Positions 27,671 to 36,338 are shown, counted from the stretch's first letter. The stretch: DNA of 64,000 nucleotides from Paraburkholderia phosphatilytica (GCF_003443895.1 NZ_QQOA01000038.1:1-64000), one strand, 5' to 3'. Numbers and translations: made by a program. Notes: generated from the letters alone by a model not told the origin.

Positions 27671-27725
27671 GGGCCCGATCAATGGGTCGCGAGCGCTTGC
27701 CGACCGCGCGCCATGCTCTAAACTA

Positions 27726-27754
27726 TTGACGGCCAAGAGAAAACCGGCTTAAAT
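27726..27754 (+). promoter_or_regulatory. sigma70 promoter of rpmH-rnpA operon
   Basis: TTGACG (27726-27731), a 17-bp spacer and TTAAAT (27749-27754) lie about 100 bp upstream of rpmH. This is close to the sigma70 consensus and in the right orientation. Confidence 0.65.
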
Positions 27755-27855
27755 AGCGGGTTCCGCGAAAACCAGTTTACCAGCCGTCGGCGTGTGGTAC
27801 TTTCCGCAGCCTCCCGCGGTGCCGTGCGGTCCATCGTCAATCGAGTGAGAGCAAC

Positions 27856-27990
27856 ATGAAACGTACCTTCCAACCTTCCGTGACGCGCCGTAAGCGCACC
27901 CATGGCTTCCGCGTTCGCATGAAGACCGCCGGCGGCCGCAAAGTGATCAACGCCCGTCGCGCGAAGGGCCGCAAGCGCCTCGCAGTCTAA
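27856..27990 (+). CDS. rpmH: 50S ribosomal protein L34
   Basis: This 44-residue basic protein is the conserved small protein of the large ribosomal subunit. It starts MKRTFQPSVTRRKRTHGF and ends KGRKRLAV, which match L34 throughout. GAGAG lies 8 bp before the ATG. It precedes rnpA in the conserved rpmH-rnpA-yidD-yidC order and is divergent from dnaA. Confidence 0.98.
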   Translation: MKRTFQPSVTRRKRTHGFRVRMKTAGGRKVINARRAKGRKRLAV

Positions 27991-28042
27991 GGCTGCGCGA
28001 TGCGCTGAAGCCGGAGCCCGCGCTGTCGCGGGAACGGTTCGC

Positions 28043-28522
28043 GTGCCGCAGCAAGGCCCGGTTCCGTTGCAAGCGCAAGCTGCCTTCCCCAAAGCCGCAA
28101 GGCTGCTGAAAACGGATGAATTCTCATCCGTTTTTCGTTTGCGCCCATGGCGCCGTACCGCGCATTTCGTCGTGTACGGCCGGCCAACCGGCAACGAGGC
28201 GCGTCTCGGTCTCGTGATCGGCAAGAAATATGCGCCGCGCGCGGTCACCCGCAATCTGGTGCGCAGGCTCGCGCGCGAAGCCTTCCGGCAACGGCGCGCG
28301 GAGTTCGGCGGTTGGGACGTGCTGCTGCGTCTGCATACGCGCTTCGATCGCAAGGCGTTGCCGGCCGCGTCGTCGGCGTCGCTGAAAATGCTGTGCCGTA
28401 GCGAAATCGACGAGCTGCTGAACAAGGCGGCGCGCGAAATCCGGCGGCGCGAAAGCCCGGCCGCCGCCCAGGCGCCGACGCCGACGCCGCCCGGGGTTGC
28501 TTCGGCGCAGGAAGCGCCATGA
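28043..28522 (+). CDS. rnpA: Ribonuclease P protein component
   Basis: RnpA binds the catalytic RNase P RNA and helps it remove the 5' leaders of tRNA precursors. The protein has 159 residues. The RNR motif reads RNLVRRLAREAFR (about 73-85), preceded by LGLVIGKKYAPRAV, both diagnostic. The start is GTG at 28043, about 50 bp after rpmH. The C-terminal 25 residues are a Pro/Ala-rich tail typical of Burkholderia. The stop sits within ATGA at 28519-28522, close to yidD. Confidence 0.95.
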   Translation: MPQQGPVPLQAQAAFPKAARLLKTDEFSSVFRLRPWRRTAHFVVYGRPTGNEARLGLVIGKKYAPRAVTRNLVRRLAREAFRQRRAEFGGWDVLLRLHTRFDRKALPAASSASLKMLCRSEIDELLNKAAREIRRRESPAAAQAPTPTPPGVASAQEAP

Positions 28523-28602
28523 TGTCGGCGCGGTCCGAAGGAAGGCATCGCCCGTTCTTACGGAAAGCGTACGTAGCGCGGCCCTTGCCGGCCGCCCAAG
28601 CC

Positions 28603-28833
28603 ATGCAGACGGTACTTATCGCGTTACTGCGGTTCTACAAGGTTGCGGTGAGCCCCCTGCTCGGCAGCCGGTGCCGTTTTTATCCTTCCTGTTCCGACTA
28701 CGCGCGCGAGGCAATCCAGTATCATGGCGCCGCGCGCGGGACTTACCTCGCCGCGAAGCGTCTGTGCCGCTGCCACCCGTTTTCCGCGGGCGGCATCGAT
28801 CTGGTCCCGACACCCACTTCTGACAAGCGCTGA
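28603..28833 (+). CDS. yidD: Membrane protein insertion efficiency factor YidD
   Basis: This small inner-membrane-associated protein aids YidC-dependent membrane protein insertion. It has 76 residues from ATG 28603 (MQTVLIALLRFYKVAVSP), with the amphipathic N-terminal helix and the cysteine signature CRFYPSCSDYA, then CRCHPF. An in-frame ATG at 28519 overlapping the rnpA stop would add 28 residues with no family match. Its place between rnpA and yidC is conserved across bacteria. Confidence 0.93.
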   Translation: MQTVLIALLRFYKVAVSPLLGSRCRFYPSCSDYAREAIQYHGAARGTYLAAKRLCRCHPFSAGGIDLVPTPTSDKR

Positions 28834-28863
28834 CGCGCCGCTCCATCGACACTGAGACAACGC

Positions 28864-30537
28864 ATGGATATCAAACGCACCGTCCTATGGGTCATCTTCT
28901 TCGTGTCAGCTGTCATGCTGTTCGACAACTGGCAACGCGACCATGGACGCCAGTCGATGTTCTTCCCGAACGTGACGCCGACGCATACCGCGTCGACCGC
29001 CGCGCCGGGCACGACGACGCCGGGAACCCAGCCGGCCGACCTGCCGGCCACCAACGCCTCCACTGCGGCCGCGCCCGGCTCGACCGCGCCGGCGGCCCAG
29101 GGGCAGCTCGTCCACTTCCACACGGACGTGTTTGACGGCGAGATCGACACCCGCGGCGGCACGCTGTCGAAGCTGTCGCTCGTCACGCAAGGCAACGGCA
29201 AGCAGCCCAACCTCGTGATCACGCTGTTCGATCACACCGCGACGCACACGTACCTCGCGCGCACGGGCCTGCTCGGCGGCGACTTCCCGAACCACACCGA
29301 CATCTTCACGGCCACCGACGGTCCGCGTGAGCTTCAGGACGGCGCGAACTCGTTCTCGATCAGCCTCGATTCGCCGGTCAAGGGCGGCGTGAAGGTCGTG
29401 AAGACGTACACGTTCACGCGCGGCAGCTACGTGATCGGCGTCAGCACGAAGGTCGAGAACGTCGGTACGGCGCCCGTCACGCCGACCGCGTACATGGAGC
29501 TCGTGCGCGACAGCCAGCCGGTCGAAACGCCGCGCTTCTCGCACACGTTCATCGGACCGGCGGTCTACACGAACGAGCATCACTTCCAGAAGATCACCTT
29601 CCCGGACATCGACAAGAACAAGCAGGACTACGCCACCAGCGCCAACAACGGCTGGATCGCGATGGTCCAGCACTACTTCGCGTCGGCATGGATTCCGCAG
29701 GAAGGCGCGAAGCGCGACATCTACGTCGAGAAGATCGACCCGAACCTGTATCGCGTCGGCGTGAAAGAGCCGATGGCGACGATCCAGCCGGGCCAGTCTG
29801 AAGATGTGACCGCGCGTCTCTTCGCGGGTCCGGACGAAGAGCGCATGCTCCAGGGCATCGCGCCGGGGCTCGATCTCGTGAAGGACTACGGCTGGGTCAC
29901 GATCATCGCGAAGCCGCTCTTCTGGCTGCTCGAGAAGATCCACGGTCTGGTCGGCAACTGGGGCTGGGCGATCGTGCTGCTCACGCTGCTGATCAAGGCG
30001 GTGTTCTTCCCGCTGTCGGCGGCGAGCTACAAGTCGATGGCGCGCATGAAGGAGATCACGCCGCGCATGCAGGCGCTGCGCGAGCGCTTCAAGAGCGACC
30101 CGCAGAAGATGAACGCGGCGTTGATGGAGCTGTACAAGACCGAGAAGGTGAATCCGTTCGGCGGCTGTCTGCCGGTGGTGATCCAGATTCCGGTGTTCAT
30201 CTCGCTGTACTGGGTGCTGCTGTCGTCGGTGGAAATGCGTGGCGCGCCGTGGATTCTGTGGATTCACGATCTGTCGCAGCAGGACCCGTTCTTCATCCTG
30301 CCGGTGCTGATGGCTGTCTCGATGTTCCTGCAGACGCGTCTGAACCCCACGCCGCCGGATCCGGTGCAGGCCAAGATGATGATGTTCATGCCGATCGCGT
30401 TCTCGGTCATGTTCTTCTTCTTCCCGGCAGGTCTCGTGCTGTACTACGTCGTGAACAACGTGCTGTCGATCGCGCAGCAGTACTACATCACACGGATGAT
30501 GGGCAAGAACAGGAAGAAGGCGGCGGTCGCGAAGTAA
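28864..30537 (+). CDS. yidC: Membrane protein insertase YidC
   Basis: YidC inserts and folds inner-membrane proteins, alone or with SecYEG. The protein has 557 residues, as in other proteobacteria. There is an N-terminal membrane segment (residues 6-20). A low-complexity Thr/Ala/Pro linker and the large periplasmic P1 domain (about 80-330) follow. The conserved five-helix core begins near 355 with GNWGWAIVLLTLLIKAVFFPLS, including the conserved positively charged groove residue. The start lies 30 bp after yidD. A strong terminator follows at 30577-30606. Confidence 0.97.
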   Translation: MDIKRTVLWVIFFVSAVMLFDNWQRDHGRQSMFFPNVTPTHTASTAAPGTTTPGTQPADLPATNASTAAAPGSTAPAAQGQLVHFHTDVFDGEIDTRGGTLSKLSLVTQGNGKQPNLVITLFDHTATHTYLARTGLLGGDFPNHTDIFTATDGPRELQDGANSFSISLDSPVKGGVKVVKTYTFTRGSYVIGVSTKVENVGTAPVTPTAYMELVRDSQPVETPRFSHTFIGPAVYTNEHHFQKITFPDIDKNKQDYATSANNGWIAMVQHYFASAWIPQEGAKRDIYVEKIDPNLYRVGVKEPMATIQPGQSEDVTARLFAGPDEERMLQGIAPGLDLVKDYGWVTIIAKPLFWLLEKIHGLVGNWGWAIVLLTLLIKAVFFPLSAASYKSMARMKEITPRMQALRERFKSDPQKMNAALMELYKTEKVNPFGGCLPVVIQIPVFISLYWVLLSSVEMRGAPWILWIHDLSQQDPFFILPVLMAVSMFLQTRLNPTPPDPVQAKMMMFMPIAFSVMFFFFPAGLVLYYVVNNVLSIAQQYYITRMMGKNRKKAAVAK

Positions 30538-30576
30538 ATTCCGCGCCGCTGTAATTCCGACAGTTCCGCACATGAG

Positions 30577-30606
30577 AAGGCCGCCTGGTTCAATCCAGGC
30601 GGCCTT
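30577..30606 (+). terminator. Intrinsic terminator after yidC
   Basis: AAGGCCGCCTGG (30577-30588) and CCAGGCGGCCTT (30595-30606) form a perfect 12-bp stem with a 6-nt loop. TTCTTAT follows. It separates yidC from the converging regulator gene. Confidence 0.85.
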
Positions 30607-30636
30607 TTCTTATCGCAGGTTCGGAACGCGCGGCGG

Positions 30637-31059
30637 CTAGTTCTTGTCCGCCGCGCCGTAGAATTGCGCGACCAGTTCCTGCACCAGATAGCGCCGGTGC
30701 GGGTCGAGGGATTCGATCTTCGACGCAAGCTCGAGCGTCTCCGACGACAGCGGATATTTCTCGCCGGGCGTCACGGGCTTCGGCGTCGACTGCTGTGCGC
30801 CGCCGGGCGGTGGTCCGTAGTGCAGCCAGTGCACCTCGACACTGAACCAGTCGGCGAGCGTCTGCAGTTTGTCGTTCGTCGGGATCGTGCGGCCGGACAG
30901 CCACTTGTGGGCGGTCTGCGTGGAAACGGGCTCGGCGCCGTAGTGGCGGAGATTGAATCCACGGGCAAGGTCGGTGGCGCCCTTGAGCTTCTCGGGGGCG
31001 CGGCGCATCGCAAGCTTCAGGCGCTCAGCGAAGGCCGCTTTTTCGTCAACGGTTGGCAT
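30637..31059 (-). CDS. XRE-family helix-turn-helix regulator
   Basis: This is a predicted DNA-binding regulator of 140 residues. The N-terminal half reads as a helix-turn-helix: RLKLAMRRAPEKLKGATDLARGF, then STQTAHKWLSGRTIPTNDKLQTLA and WFSVEVHWLHYGPP. The last part is the usual end of this XRE subgroup. The C-terminal 50 residues (LASKIESLDPHRRYLVQELV) are probably a dimerisation helix. I chose ATG 31059 (MPTVDEKAAF); an upstream ATG at 31101 is possible. Targets are unknown. Similar genes commonly lie between yidC and mnmE in Burkholderia. Confidence 0.8.
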   Translation of the reverse strand: MPTVDEKAAFAERLKLAMRRAPEKLKGATDLARGFNLRHYGAEPVSTQTAHKWLSGRTIPTNDKLQTLADWFSVEVHWLHYGPPPGGAQQSTPKPVTPGEKYPLSSETLELASKIESLDPHRRYLVQELVAQFYGAADKN

Positions 31060-31423
31060 GCGCGCATTGTGCAATTTCAGCCTTTCGCCGTCGACAACCA
31101 ATCAAGATAATAGTAACTCATGTAGTTTATCAATATCCTGCAGCCCCCGTTGTGGACTAATGGTGCGCCACCCACTCCGTCTTTCGGAATCCTCATGTAG
31201 AACCGGGATTTTTGCTCACCAAACAGAGATGATTCTCAAGATTCTGCACGATTACTGAGACAATCGCGCTATCCTGAATGAGATAAATCCAAAACTTCCC
31301 AGGGCGACGTCCGAATGCTCCCGGTTCTCGGCCGGCCACCCGGGTCGTCACCTTGCCCGCGATACAATCAGGCGTTTCGCGCGCCCCGCCCTGTTTTTTC
31401 TGCTCCTGTCGCCGCCTCCTGCC
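31060..31423. other. Divergent region between regulator and mnmE
   Basis: This region should hold promoters for the XRE regulator (minus) and mnmE (plus). An AT-rich patch (about 31100-31140, upstream of the regulator on the minus strand) is the likely regulator promoter. I see no gene. Confidence 0.4.
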
Positions 31424-32830
31424 ATGCCCTCTTCCGATTCCGATCCGATCGTCGCCATCGCCACCGCTCCTGGTCGTGGGGGGATCGGCGTCGTCCGGAT
31501 CTCGTTCGGACGCGCTGGCGCGCCCGCCGCGGAGACGCTGATGAGCGAGTTGACGGGCCAGGTGCTCAAGGCACGACACGCGAGCTACACGCCCTTCTTC
31601 GACGAAGGAGGCAACGCGCTGGACCACGGCATCGCGCTGTACTTCCCGGCGCCAAATTCCTACACCGGCGAGCACGTGCTCGAACTTCAGGGACACGGTG
31701 GCCCGATCGTGCTGCAACTGGTGCTGCAGCGATGCGTCGATGCGGGTCGCGCGTTCGGCCTTCGTCTCGCGGAACCCGGCGAATTCACCCGACGCGCGTT
31801 CCTGACCGACAAGCTGGATCTCGCGCAGGCCGAAGCCGTCGCCGATCTGATCGAGGCCAGCACCGAGGCCGCGGCGCGTTCGGCCGGCCGCTCGCTGGAA
31901 GGCGTGTTCTCGCGCGATATTCACGCGCTGGTCGAAGAGGTGATCACGCTGCGGATGCTCGTCGAGGCGACGCTCGACTTCCCCGAAGAGGAAATCGACT
32001 TCCTCGAGGCCGCCGATGCGCGGGGCAAATTGCGCCGCATCCAGGAACGCCTCGCGGACGTGCTGCGCGAGGCCCGCCAGGGCGCGCTGTTGCGGGAAGG
32101 ACTCTCCGTCGTGCTGGCGGGACAGCCGAACGTCGGCAAGTCGTCGCTGCTCAACGCGCTCGCCGGCGCCGAACTCGCGATTGTCACCCCGATTGCCGGT
32201 ACGACACGCGACAAGGTCGCGCAGACGATCCAGATCGAGGGCATCCCGCTGCACGTGATCGATACGGCCGGCCTGCGCGACACCGAAGACGAGGTCGAGA
32301 AGATCGGCATCGAACGGACGTGGGGCGAAATCGAGAAGGCCGACGTCGTGCTGCATCTGCTCGACGCGCGAAGCGGCCAGACCGCGGAAGACGACGTCAT
32401 CGCCGCCCGCTTCCCCGCGAACGTGCCGGTGGTGCGAATCCTCAACAAGACGGACCTGACCGACCAGGGACCCGTGGTGAACACGCTCGGCGACGCGAGT
32501 GCGACGGGCAAGGATGTGCGCGAGATCCGACTGTCGGCGAAGAAAGGCGACGGCATCGCGCTGCTGCGCGCCGAACTGCTGCGAATCGCAGGCTGGCAGG
32601 CGGGCGCCGAGAGCGTGTATCTCGCCCGCGAGCGCCACCTGATTGCGCTGCGCGCGGCCGAAGAGCACCTGCAGTTCGCCGCGCAGCACGCCGGGCAGAA
32701 CGCCCAGGCGCTGGATCTGTTCGCCGAGGAACTGCGGCTCGCGCAGGAGCAGCTGAATTCCATTACCGGCGAGTTTACGTCGGACGATCTGCTCGGAGTG
32801 ATTTTCAGCCGATTTTGTATTGGCAAGTAA
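31424..32830 (+). CDS. mnmE: tRNA uridine-5-carboxymethylaminomethyl modification GTPase MnmE
   Basis: MnmE, with MnmG, modifies the wobble uridine of several tRNAs (cmnm5U). The protein has 468 residues: an N-terminal formyl-THF-binding domain (PIVAIATAPGRGGIGVVRISG-like opening), a helical domain, and a GTPase domain near 220-380 with GQPNVGKSSLLN, DTAGLRDT and NKTD. It ends in FCIGK, with the catalytic-site cysteine in the usual place. Its last 18 nt form a sequence known elsewhere as an island attachment site, and an integrase follows. Confidence 0.97.
   Translation: MPSSDSDPIVAIATAPGRGGIGVVRISFGRAGAPAAETLMSELTGQVLKARHASYTPFFDEGGNALDHGIALYFPAPNSYTGEHVLELQGHGGPIVLQLVLQRCVDAGRAFGLRLAEPGEFTRRAFLTDKLDLAQAEAVADLIEASTEAAARSAGRSLEGVFSRDIHALVEEVITLRMLVEATLDFPEEEIDFLEAADARGKLRRIQERLADVLREARQGALLREGLSVVLAGQPNVGKSSLLNALAGAELAIVTPIAGTTRDKVAQTIQIEGIPLHVIDTAGLRDTEDEVEKIGIERTWGEIEKADVVLHLLDARSGQTAEDDVIAARFPANVPVVRILNKTDLTDQGPVVNTLGDASATGKDVREIRLSAKKGDGIALLRAELLRIAGWQAGAESVYLARERHLIALRAAEEHLQFAAQHAGQNAQALDLFAEELRLAQEQLNSITGEFTSDDLLGVIFSRFCIGK
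32813..32830 (+). other. Putative attachment site at mnmE 3' end
   Basis: The last 18 nt of mnmE read TTTTGTATTGGCAAGTAA. They nearly match the 18-bp repeat at the 3' end of trmE/thdF (mnmE) used by Salmonella genomic island 1 and relatives. An integrase begins 163 bp downstream in the same orientation, the SGI1 layout. No second copy was found in the window, so the other end has been lost or lies elsewhere. Confidence 0.5.
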
Positions 32831-32934
32831 TGCCTGGCCCGAGGCGTGGCATTGCGTGCATGCGATTTACGCTATTTTCGCGAAACCTTTCCTCGCTGAA
32901 GGTAACCAGAAGGCCACTTCCAGGCCACTTTAAT

Positions 32935-32984
32935 TTGGTACACAGAATGGTACACTTCGGCTCACGCTATTCTCTGTGTACCAA
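32935..32984. repeat. 12-bp inverted repeats and GGTACAC sites before the integrase
   Basis: TTGGTACACAGA (32935-32946) and its exact complement TCTGTGTACCAA (32973-32984) flank 26 bp. A further GGTACAC occurs at 32949-32955. The integrase ATG is at 32993. These could be integrase arm sites, an operator, or both. Confidence 0.5.
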
Positions 32985-32992
32985 CGCTCATC

Positions 32993-34198
32993 ATGCCCCG
33001 CGCCGCTGTCCCGCTGACCGATCCTCAAATCCGCACGCTTGAGCCGCGTGCAACGCGCTACTCGATCGCGGACGGCAACGGGCTCGTGCTCGAAGTGATG
33101 TCCACCGGCAGCAAGATCTGGCGGTTCCGCTACTCGCTGAACGGCGCGCGACAGCCGCTCGTCACGATCGGCGACTACCGGAAGATCTCGCTGCGGGTAG
33201 CGCGGGCGCGGGCGCAAAAGTACGCGGACATGGTGGCAGACGGCCAGTCGCCGGTGGCCGCGGCTCGCCAGGATCGCGGCGCCGAAAAGCGCGTCGAAAC
33301 GCTGCGCGACGGCGCCGAACTCTACCTGGCAAGCGGTCTGAACGGCAAATCGGACGACTATCGACGCACGAACCGCCGGGTGCTCGAGAAGGACGTGCTG
33401 CCCGTGCTTGGCGGCAAGCCTGTCGGCGAAGTCACGGCCGACGACGTCGCCGCGATCTGCACCCGGATCAGCGAACGCGGGTCGCCGAAGATGGCGCTGC
33501 ATACGCGCAACGTGATCAAGCGACTGTACGAGCATCTGAACGAGCGGCAACTGGTCTCCGGCAATCCGGCGCAGGCCGTGCCGGCCCGCTTCATCGCGAC
33601 GTCGGAGAGCCGCACGCGGGTGTTGAGCGCGCAGGAAATCGGCGTAACGATGCGCGCGATCTACGCGTCGAACATCCGCAGGCCGCTCAAGCTCGCGCTT
33701 CATCTACTGGTGCTGACCATGGTCCGCAAGTCCGAGCTGATCGAGGCGCGATGGAGCGAATTCGACCTCGCGTCGGCGGTCTGGAACGTCCCTGCTGCGC
33801 GCGGTCGCGCGGATGGGCAGCTCGCCGTCCATCTGTCCCGACAGGCGGTCGCGATGCTCGCCGAACTGCGCGAAGGACGCGCGAGCAGGACTTATGTGTT
33901 CCCAACCGTCCGCGGCTTCGATCGTCCGATCGCACACAGCACCCTCAATCAGGCGGTGAAGGCGCTCGGGCTCGAGGTCGAACATTTCGTGCTGCACGAT
34001 TTTCGACGCACGGCATCGACGCACCTTCGCGGAATAGGAGAAGCGGCCGGCCAGGTCACGCGAGGCCAGGCGGATGACGGGCGGATGGAAGCAGGTGGAA
34101 CCGAAGTCGGCGCGCAGCATGCCATCGATCCGCGCGAAGCCGCGCAGCGGTGGGCAGATTTCGTCGAAATGCAGATTGGGACGCTGGGCATCAACTGA
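32993..34198 (+). pseudogene. Tyrosine integrase (P4 type), catalytically degenerate
   Basis: This 401-residue protein has the P4-integrase layout. An N-terminal DUF4102-like arm-binding domain reads LTDPQIRTLEP, then YSIADGNGLVLEV. A SAM-like core-binding domain spans about 100-190. The catalytic domain has Arg245 (MVRKSELIEARW) and His335/Arg338 (LHDFRRTASTHL). Past residue 345 the sequence is abnormal: the usual second His and the nucleophilic Tyr are missing, and no tyrosine occurs there at all, although the closing RWADFVEMQI is family-like. A short internal segment (about 34030-34140) seems replaced. It should not recombine DNA. It sits just after the mnmE attachment sequence. Confidence 0.75.
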
Positions 34199-34236
34199 TC
34201 GGGACGCTGCTGGAATGCCGCACACGTGACAGCCTA

Positions 34237-34247
34237 TTGGTACACAG
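34237..34247 (+). repeat. Third copy of the TTGGTACACAG element
   Basis: TTGGTACACAG occurs 39 bp after the integrase stop and is identical to 32935-32945. Together the copies bracket the integrase gene, which fits integrase binding sites or remnants of island ends. Confidence 0.4.
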
Positions 34248-34394
34248 CACTTTCCGCAATGAATACATGTGATTGATTTTTAATCATTTTTACCCAATCC
34301 CACTACATTCCAAAGCGTTTCGCGCGCTGGTCAGGCCGCGAGTCCTCGTCGCACATGGATGTTCTCGCGTGCAAGCCTGCTACCCGGCCCTGTC

Positions 34395-34565
34395 TCAACG
34401 GTGATGCAACAGGCTGCGTAACGGATGCCGCCAGTCGATATGACGTTCGCCACCCCGGATATCGGCCTGGTGCCGGTGTTCCTGCCAGAGCTCATCGGAA
34501 AAGAGGAATGCCACGATCACCAGCGGCACGACCAGAAAAGCGCCAAGGATCAGATTCTCGATCAC
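34395..34565 (-). CDS. Small single-span membrane protein
   Basis: This 56-residue protein starts at GTG 34565, with GGAGG about 5 bp upstream. Residues 4-26 (NLILGAFLVVPLVIVAFLF) form one membrane helix. A short charged, His-rich tail (DELWQEHRHQADIRGGERH) follows. A GTG at 34577 is possible but overlaps the ribosome site. I do not recognise a family. The strong ribosome site and clean membrane helix support it as a real gene. Confidence 0.5.
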   Translation of the reverse strand: MIENLILGAFLVVPLVIVAFLFSDELWQEHRHQADIRGGERHIDWRHPLRSLLHHR

Positions 34566-35087
34566 GATAACCTCCACTCGCGGACAGCCAGTCAGTCCAT
34601 TCTAACGACGCCGCCAGCACCCTGCACGCGCGCCAGAATCCGCAACGTGGGCCGGCATACAGACCCTCTGGAACCCTAACCTTCATACGACTGTTCTGGC
34701 ATTGTTTTTGTCCTACGCTTCGCACATTCGGCGTTCGTCGCTGCGCTCTGTTTCAGATGACTTTATGTGCGGCGCAATAGTGCGTGATGCATTTTTATTA
34801 AGGAACTTAACTACATCGGCTGCGATTTGAATTGATGGTTAAAAGCCTTGCTGGATAAGGTTTTGCCACGATCAAACAGATTCTGCGAACAGGAAAAGGA
34901 ATCCACGAAAACCCTCAATGCGTCGCAGCAAATCGTCGCACGCGACACTGCGACAATTCGCCGCTGTTGCGAGCGCACACAAGATGTGCTTGTGGTCTTG
35001 CGCGATTCTTCTAGAGTGAAAGTTGCGGGTGCGCTGTTGGAGTTAAATACATAGCTAACCTTAGTAATAACCCGCAGGAGGCAGAAC

Positions 35088-35429
35088 ATGAAAAAGCAGC
35101 TCGCCGTTCTTTTCGCAGCAGCGGGTTTATTCGCCGCCTCGGCCGCTCAGGCTCAGGATACCGTGATTGCGCCGCAGCAGACGATCCAGTTCCAGGCCAA
35201 CGCCTACGGCTGTCTGTCAAAGGACAAATTCGACTCCGCGTACCAGCACGCACAGTCTGGCGAACAGCAACAGATGCAGGAGTTTTTCTCCGGCTACGAA
35301 TGTCTGTCGACGCCTGAAAACGCGAAATTCCGCGTGGTGCGCGTCGTCGGTCACGATGTCGAATTCGTGAATGCCGGTAATTCGGATACCGAAGGACTCT
35401 GGACCAACGACAAGTTCATCAAGCAATAG
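35088..35429 (+). CDS. Small secreted protein, unknown function
   Basis: This 113-residue protein has a classic signal peptide (MKKQLAVLFAAAGLFAASAAQA, cleavage near 22). The mature part is about 90 residues, with two cysteines (GCLSKD and YECLST) that may form a disulfide. The C-terminal part (FRVVRVVGHDVEFVNAGN) is beta-rich. AGGAGG lies 8 bp before the ATG. A terminator follows at 35529-35560. No known family; it should be periplasmic. Confidence 0.8.
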   Translation: MKKQLAVLFAAAGLFAASAAQAQDTVIAPQQTIQFQANAYGCLSKDKFDSAYQHAQSGEQQQMQEFFSGYECLSTPENAKFRVVRVVGHDVEFVNAGNSDTEGLWTNDKFIKQ

Positions 35430-35783
35430 CCCCCTGAAGCTTTATCGTTCGCCGCCCGAGCGCGGCGAACTGCGTATCGCCGGATCTGGTAGCAGCCGGA
35501 TCTGACGTCGGTCTCGCGCACTCATTTCGAAAATGGCCTGACGAAAGTCCGGCCATTTTCATTTTCAGGCGCGGATTCAGCCGGCGACCCACCGTACCGC
35601 TTGCCGGTTCCGCCATCGACACCAACATTCGGTATCATCACACCCCTTCAGGGGCGGTGGTCGCGGTTAATCAATCGACCATGACTCGCCCCGCATGATT
35701 CTTGCGTGAGTTTGCGCATGCCGCGCTCTCGCAATCCTCTTCTGTTTTCAGCTGCGGTCCGCTCGGCGGACCTCGGGTACAGT
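35430..35783. other. Intergenic with terminator, upstream of yaeQ
   Basis: The terminator at 35529-35560 closes the preceding gene. The remainder should hold the yaeQ promoter. I see no gene. Confidence 0.45.
35529..35560 (+). terminator. Intrinsic terminator
   Basis: GAAAATGGCC (35529-35538) pairs with GGCCATTTTC (35551-35560) over 10 bp around a 12-nt loop. ATTTTC follows. It ends the gene at 35088-35429. Confidence 0.75.
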
Positions 35784-36338
35784 ATGGCGCTCAAATCCAC
35801 CATTTACAAAGCCGATCTGCAGATTGCCGACATGGATCGGCACTACTACGGCGATCACGGGCTGACGATCGCGCGTCATCCGTCCGAAACCGACGAGCGG
35901 ATGATGGTGCGCGTCGCGGCCTTCGCACTGTTTGCGCACGAACGACTCGAGTTCTGCAAAGGTTTGTCGGATACCGACGAACCCGATCTGTGGCAAAAGG
36001 ATTTGACGGGCGCGATCGAAACCTGGATCGACGTCGGTCAGCCCGACGAACGGCGCATCGCGAAGGCGAGCGGCCGCGCGAACGACGTCATCGTGATCGC
36101 GTACGGCGGCCGCGGCTCGGATATCTGGTGGCAGGGCGTGCGCAACAAGATCGAGCGTCTGCGCAACGTGACCGTGTGGACGCTGGGCGAGGGCGTCGCC
36201 GAGGCGCTCGGCGCGCTCGCCGAGCGGACGATGCGTCTGCAGTGCACCGTGCAGGACGGCTCCGCCTGGCTTGGCAGCGCGGACGCGGACCCGGTACCGA
36301 TCGAATGGACCGTGCTCAAGCCGCCGGCGAGCGTCTAA
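35784..36338 (+). CDS. yaeQ: YaeQ family protein
   Basis: This 184-residue protein matches YaeQ throughout: MALKSTIYKADLQIADMDRHYY, then TIARHPSETDERMMVRVAAF. YaeQ has a PD-(D/E)XK-nuclease-like fold (DLWQKDLTG and DVIVIAYGG regions). Its cellular role is unclear; it was once thought to affect RfaH-dependent transcription. I chose ATG 35784, since the frame open to 35706 adds residues outside the family. It stands alone between terminators. Confidence 0.92.
   Translation: MALKSTIYKADLQIADMDRHYYGDHGLTIARHPSETDERMMVRVAAFALFAHERLEFCKGLSDTDEPDLWQKDLTGAIETWIDVGQPDERRIAKASGRANDVIVIAYGGRGSDIWWQGVRNKIERLRNVTVWTLGEGVAEALGALAERTMRLQCTVQDGSAWLGSADADPVPIEWTVLKPPASV

Larger units (their letters stand above)
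27461..27855. other. dnaA-rpmH intergenic region, possible oriC part
   Basis: This divergent region carries one perfect DnaA box (27662-27670), a likely minus-strand dnaA -10 (TAGAAT, complement of 27631-27636) and the rpmH promoter (27726-27754). In many bacteria oriC lies between dnaA and rpmH. I see only one consensus DnaA box and no 13-mer AT repeats, so calling it oriC is tentative. Confidence 0.4.
34199..35087. other. AT-rich region downstream of the integrase
   Basis: The stretch contains a direct copy of the integrase-associated repeat (34237-34247), a weak AT-rich hairpin with a T tract (TGATT/AATCA, 34270-34286) and one small minus-strand gene (34395-34565). The part from 34566 to 35087 is AT-rich and probably carries the promoter and leader of the 35088 gene. 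No other gene is recognised. Confidence 0.4.

Noticed and set aside
28906..30573. Long open frame antisense to yidC
   Set aside because: Low-complexity Arg/His-rich shadow; yidC is certain.
32935..32984. CRISPR-like or transposon terminal repeats
   Set aside because: Only one inverted pair with a 26-bp gap and no transposase; integrase sites explain it better.
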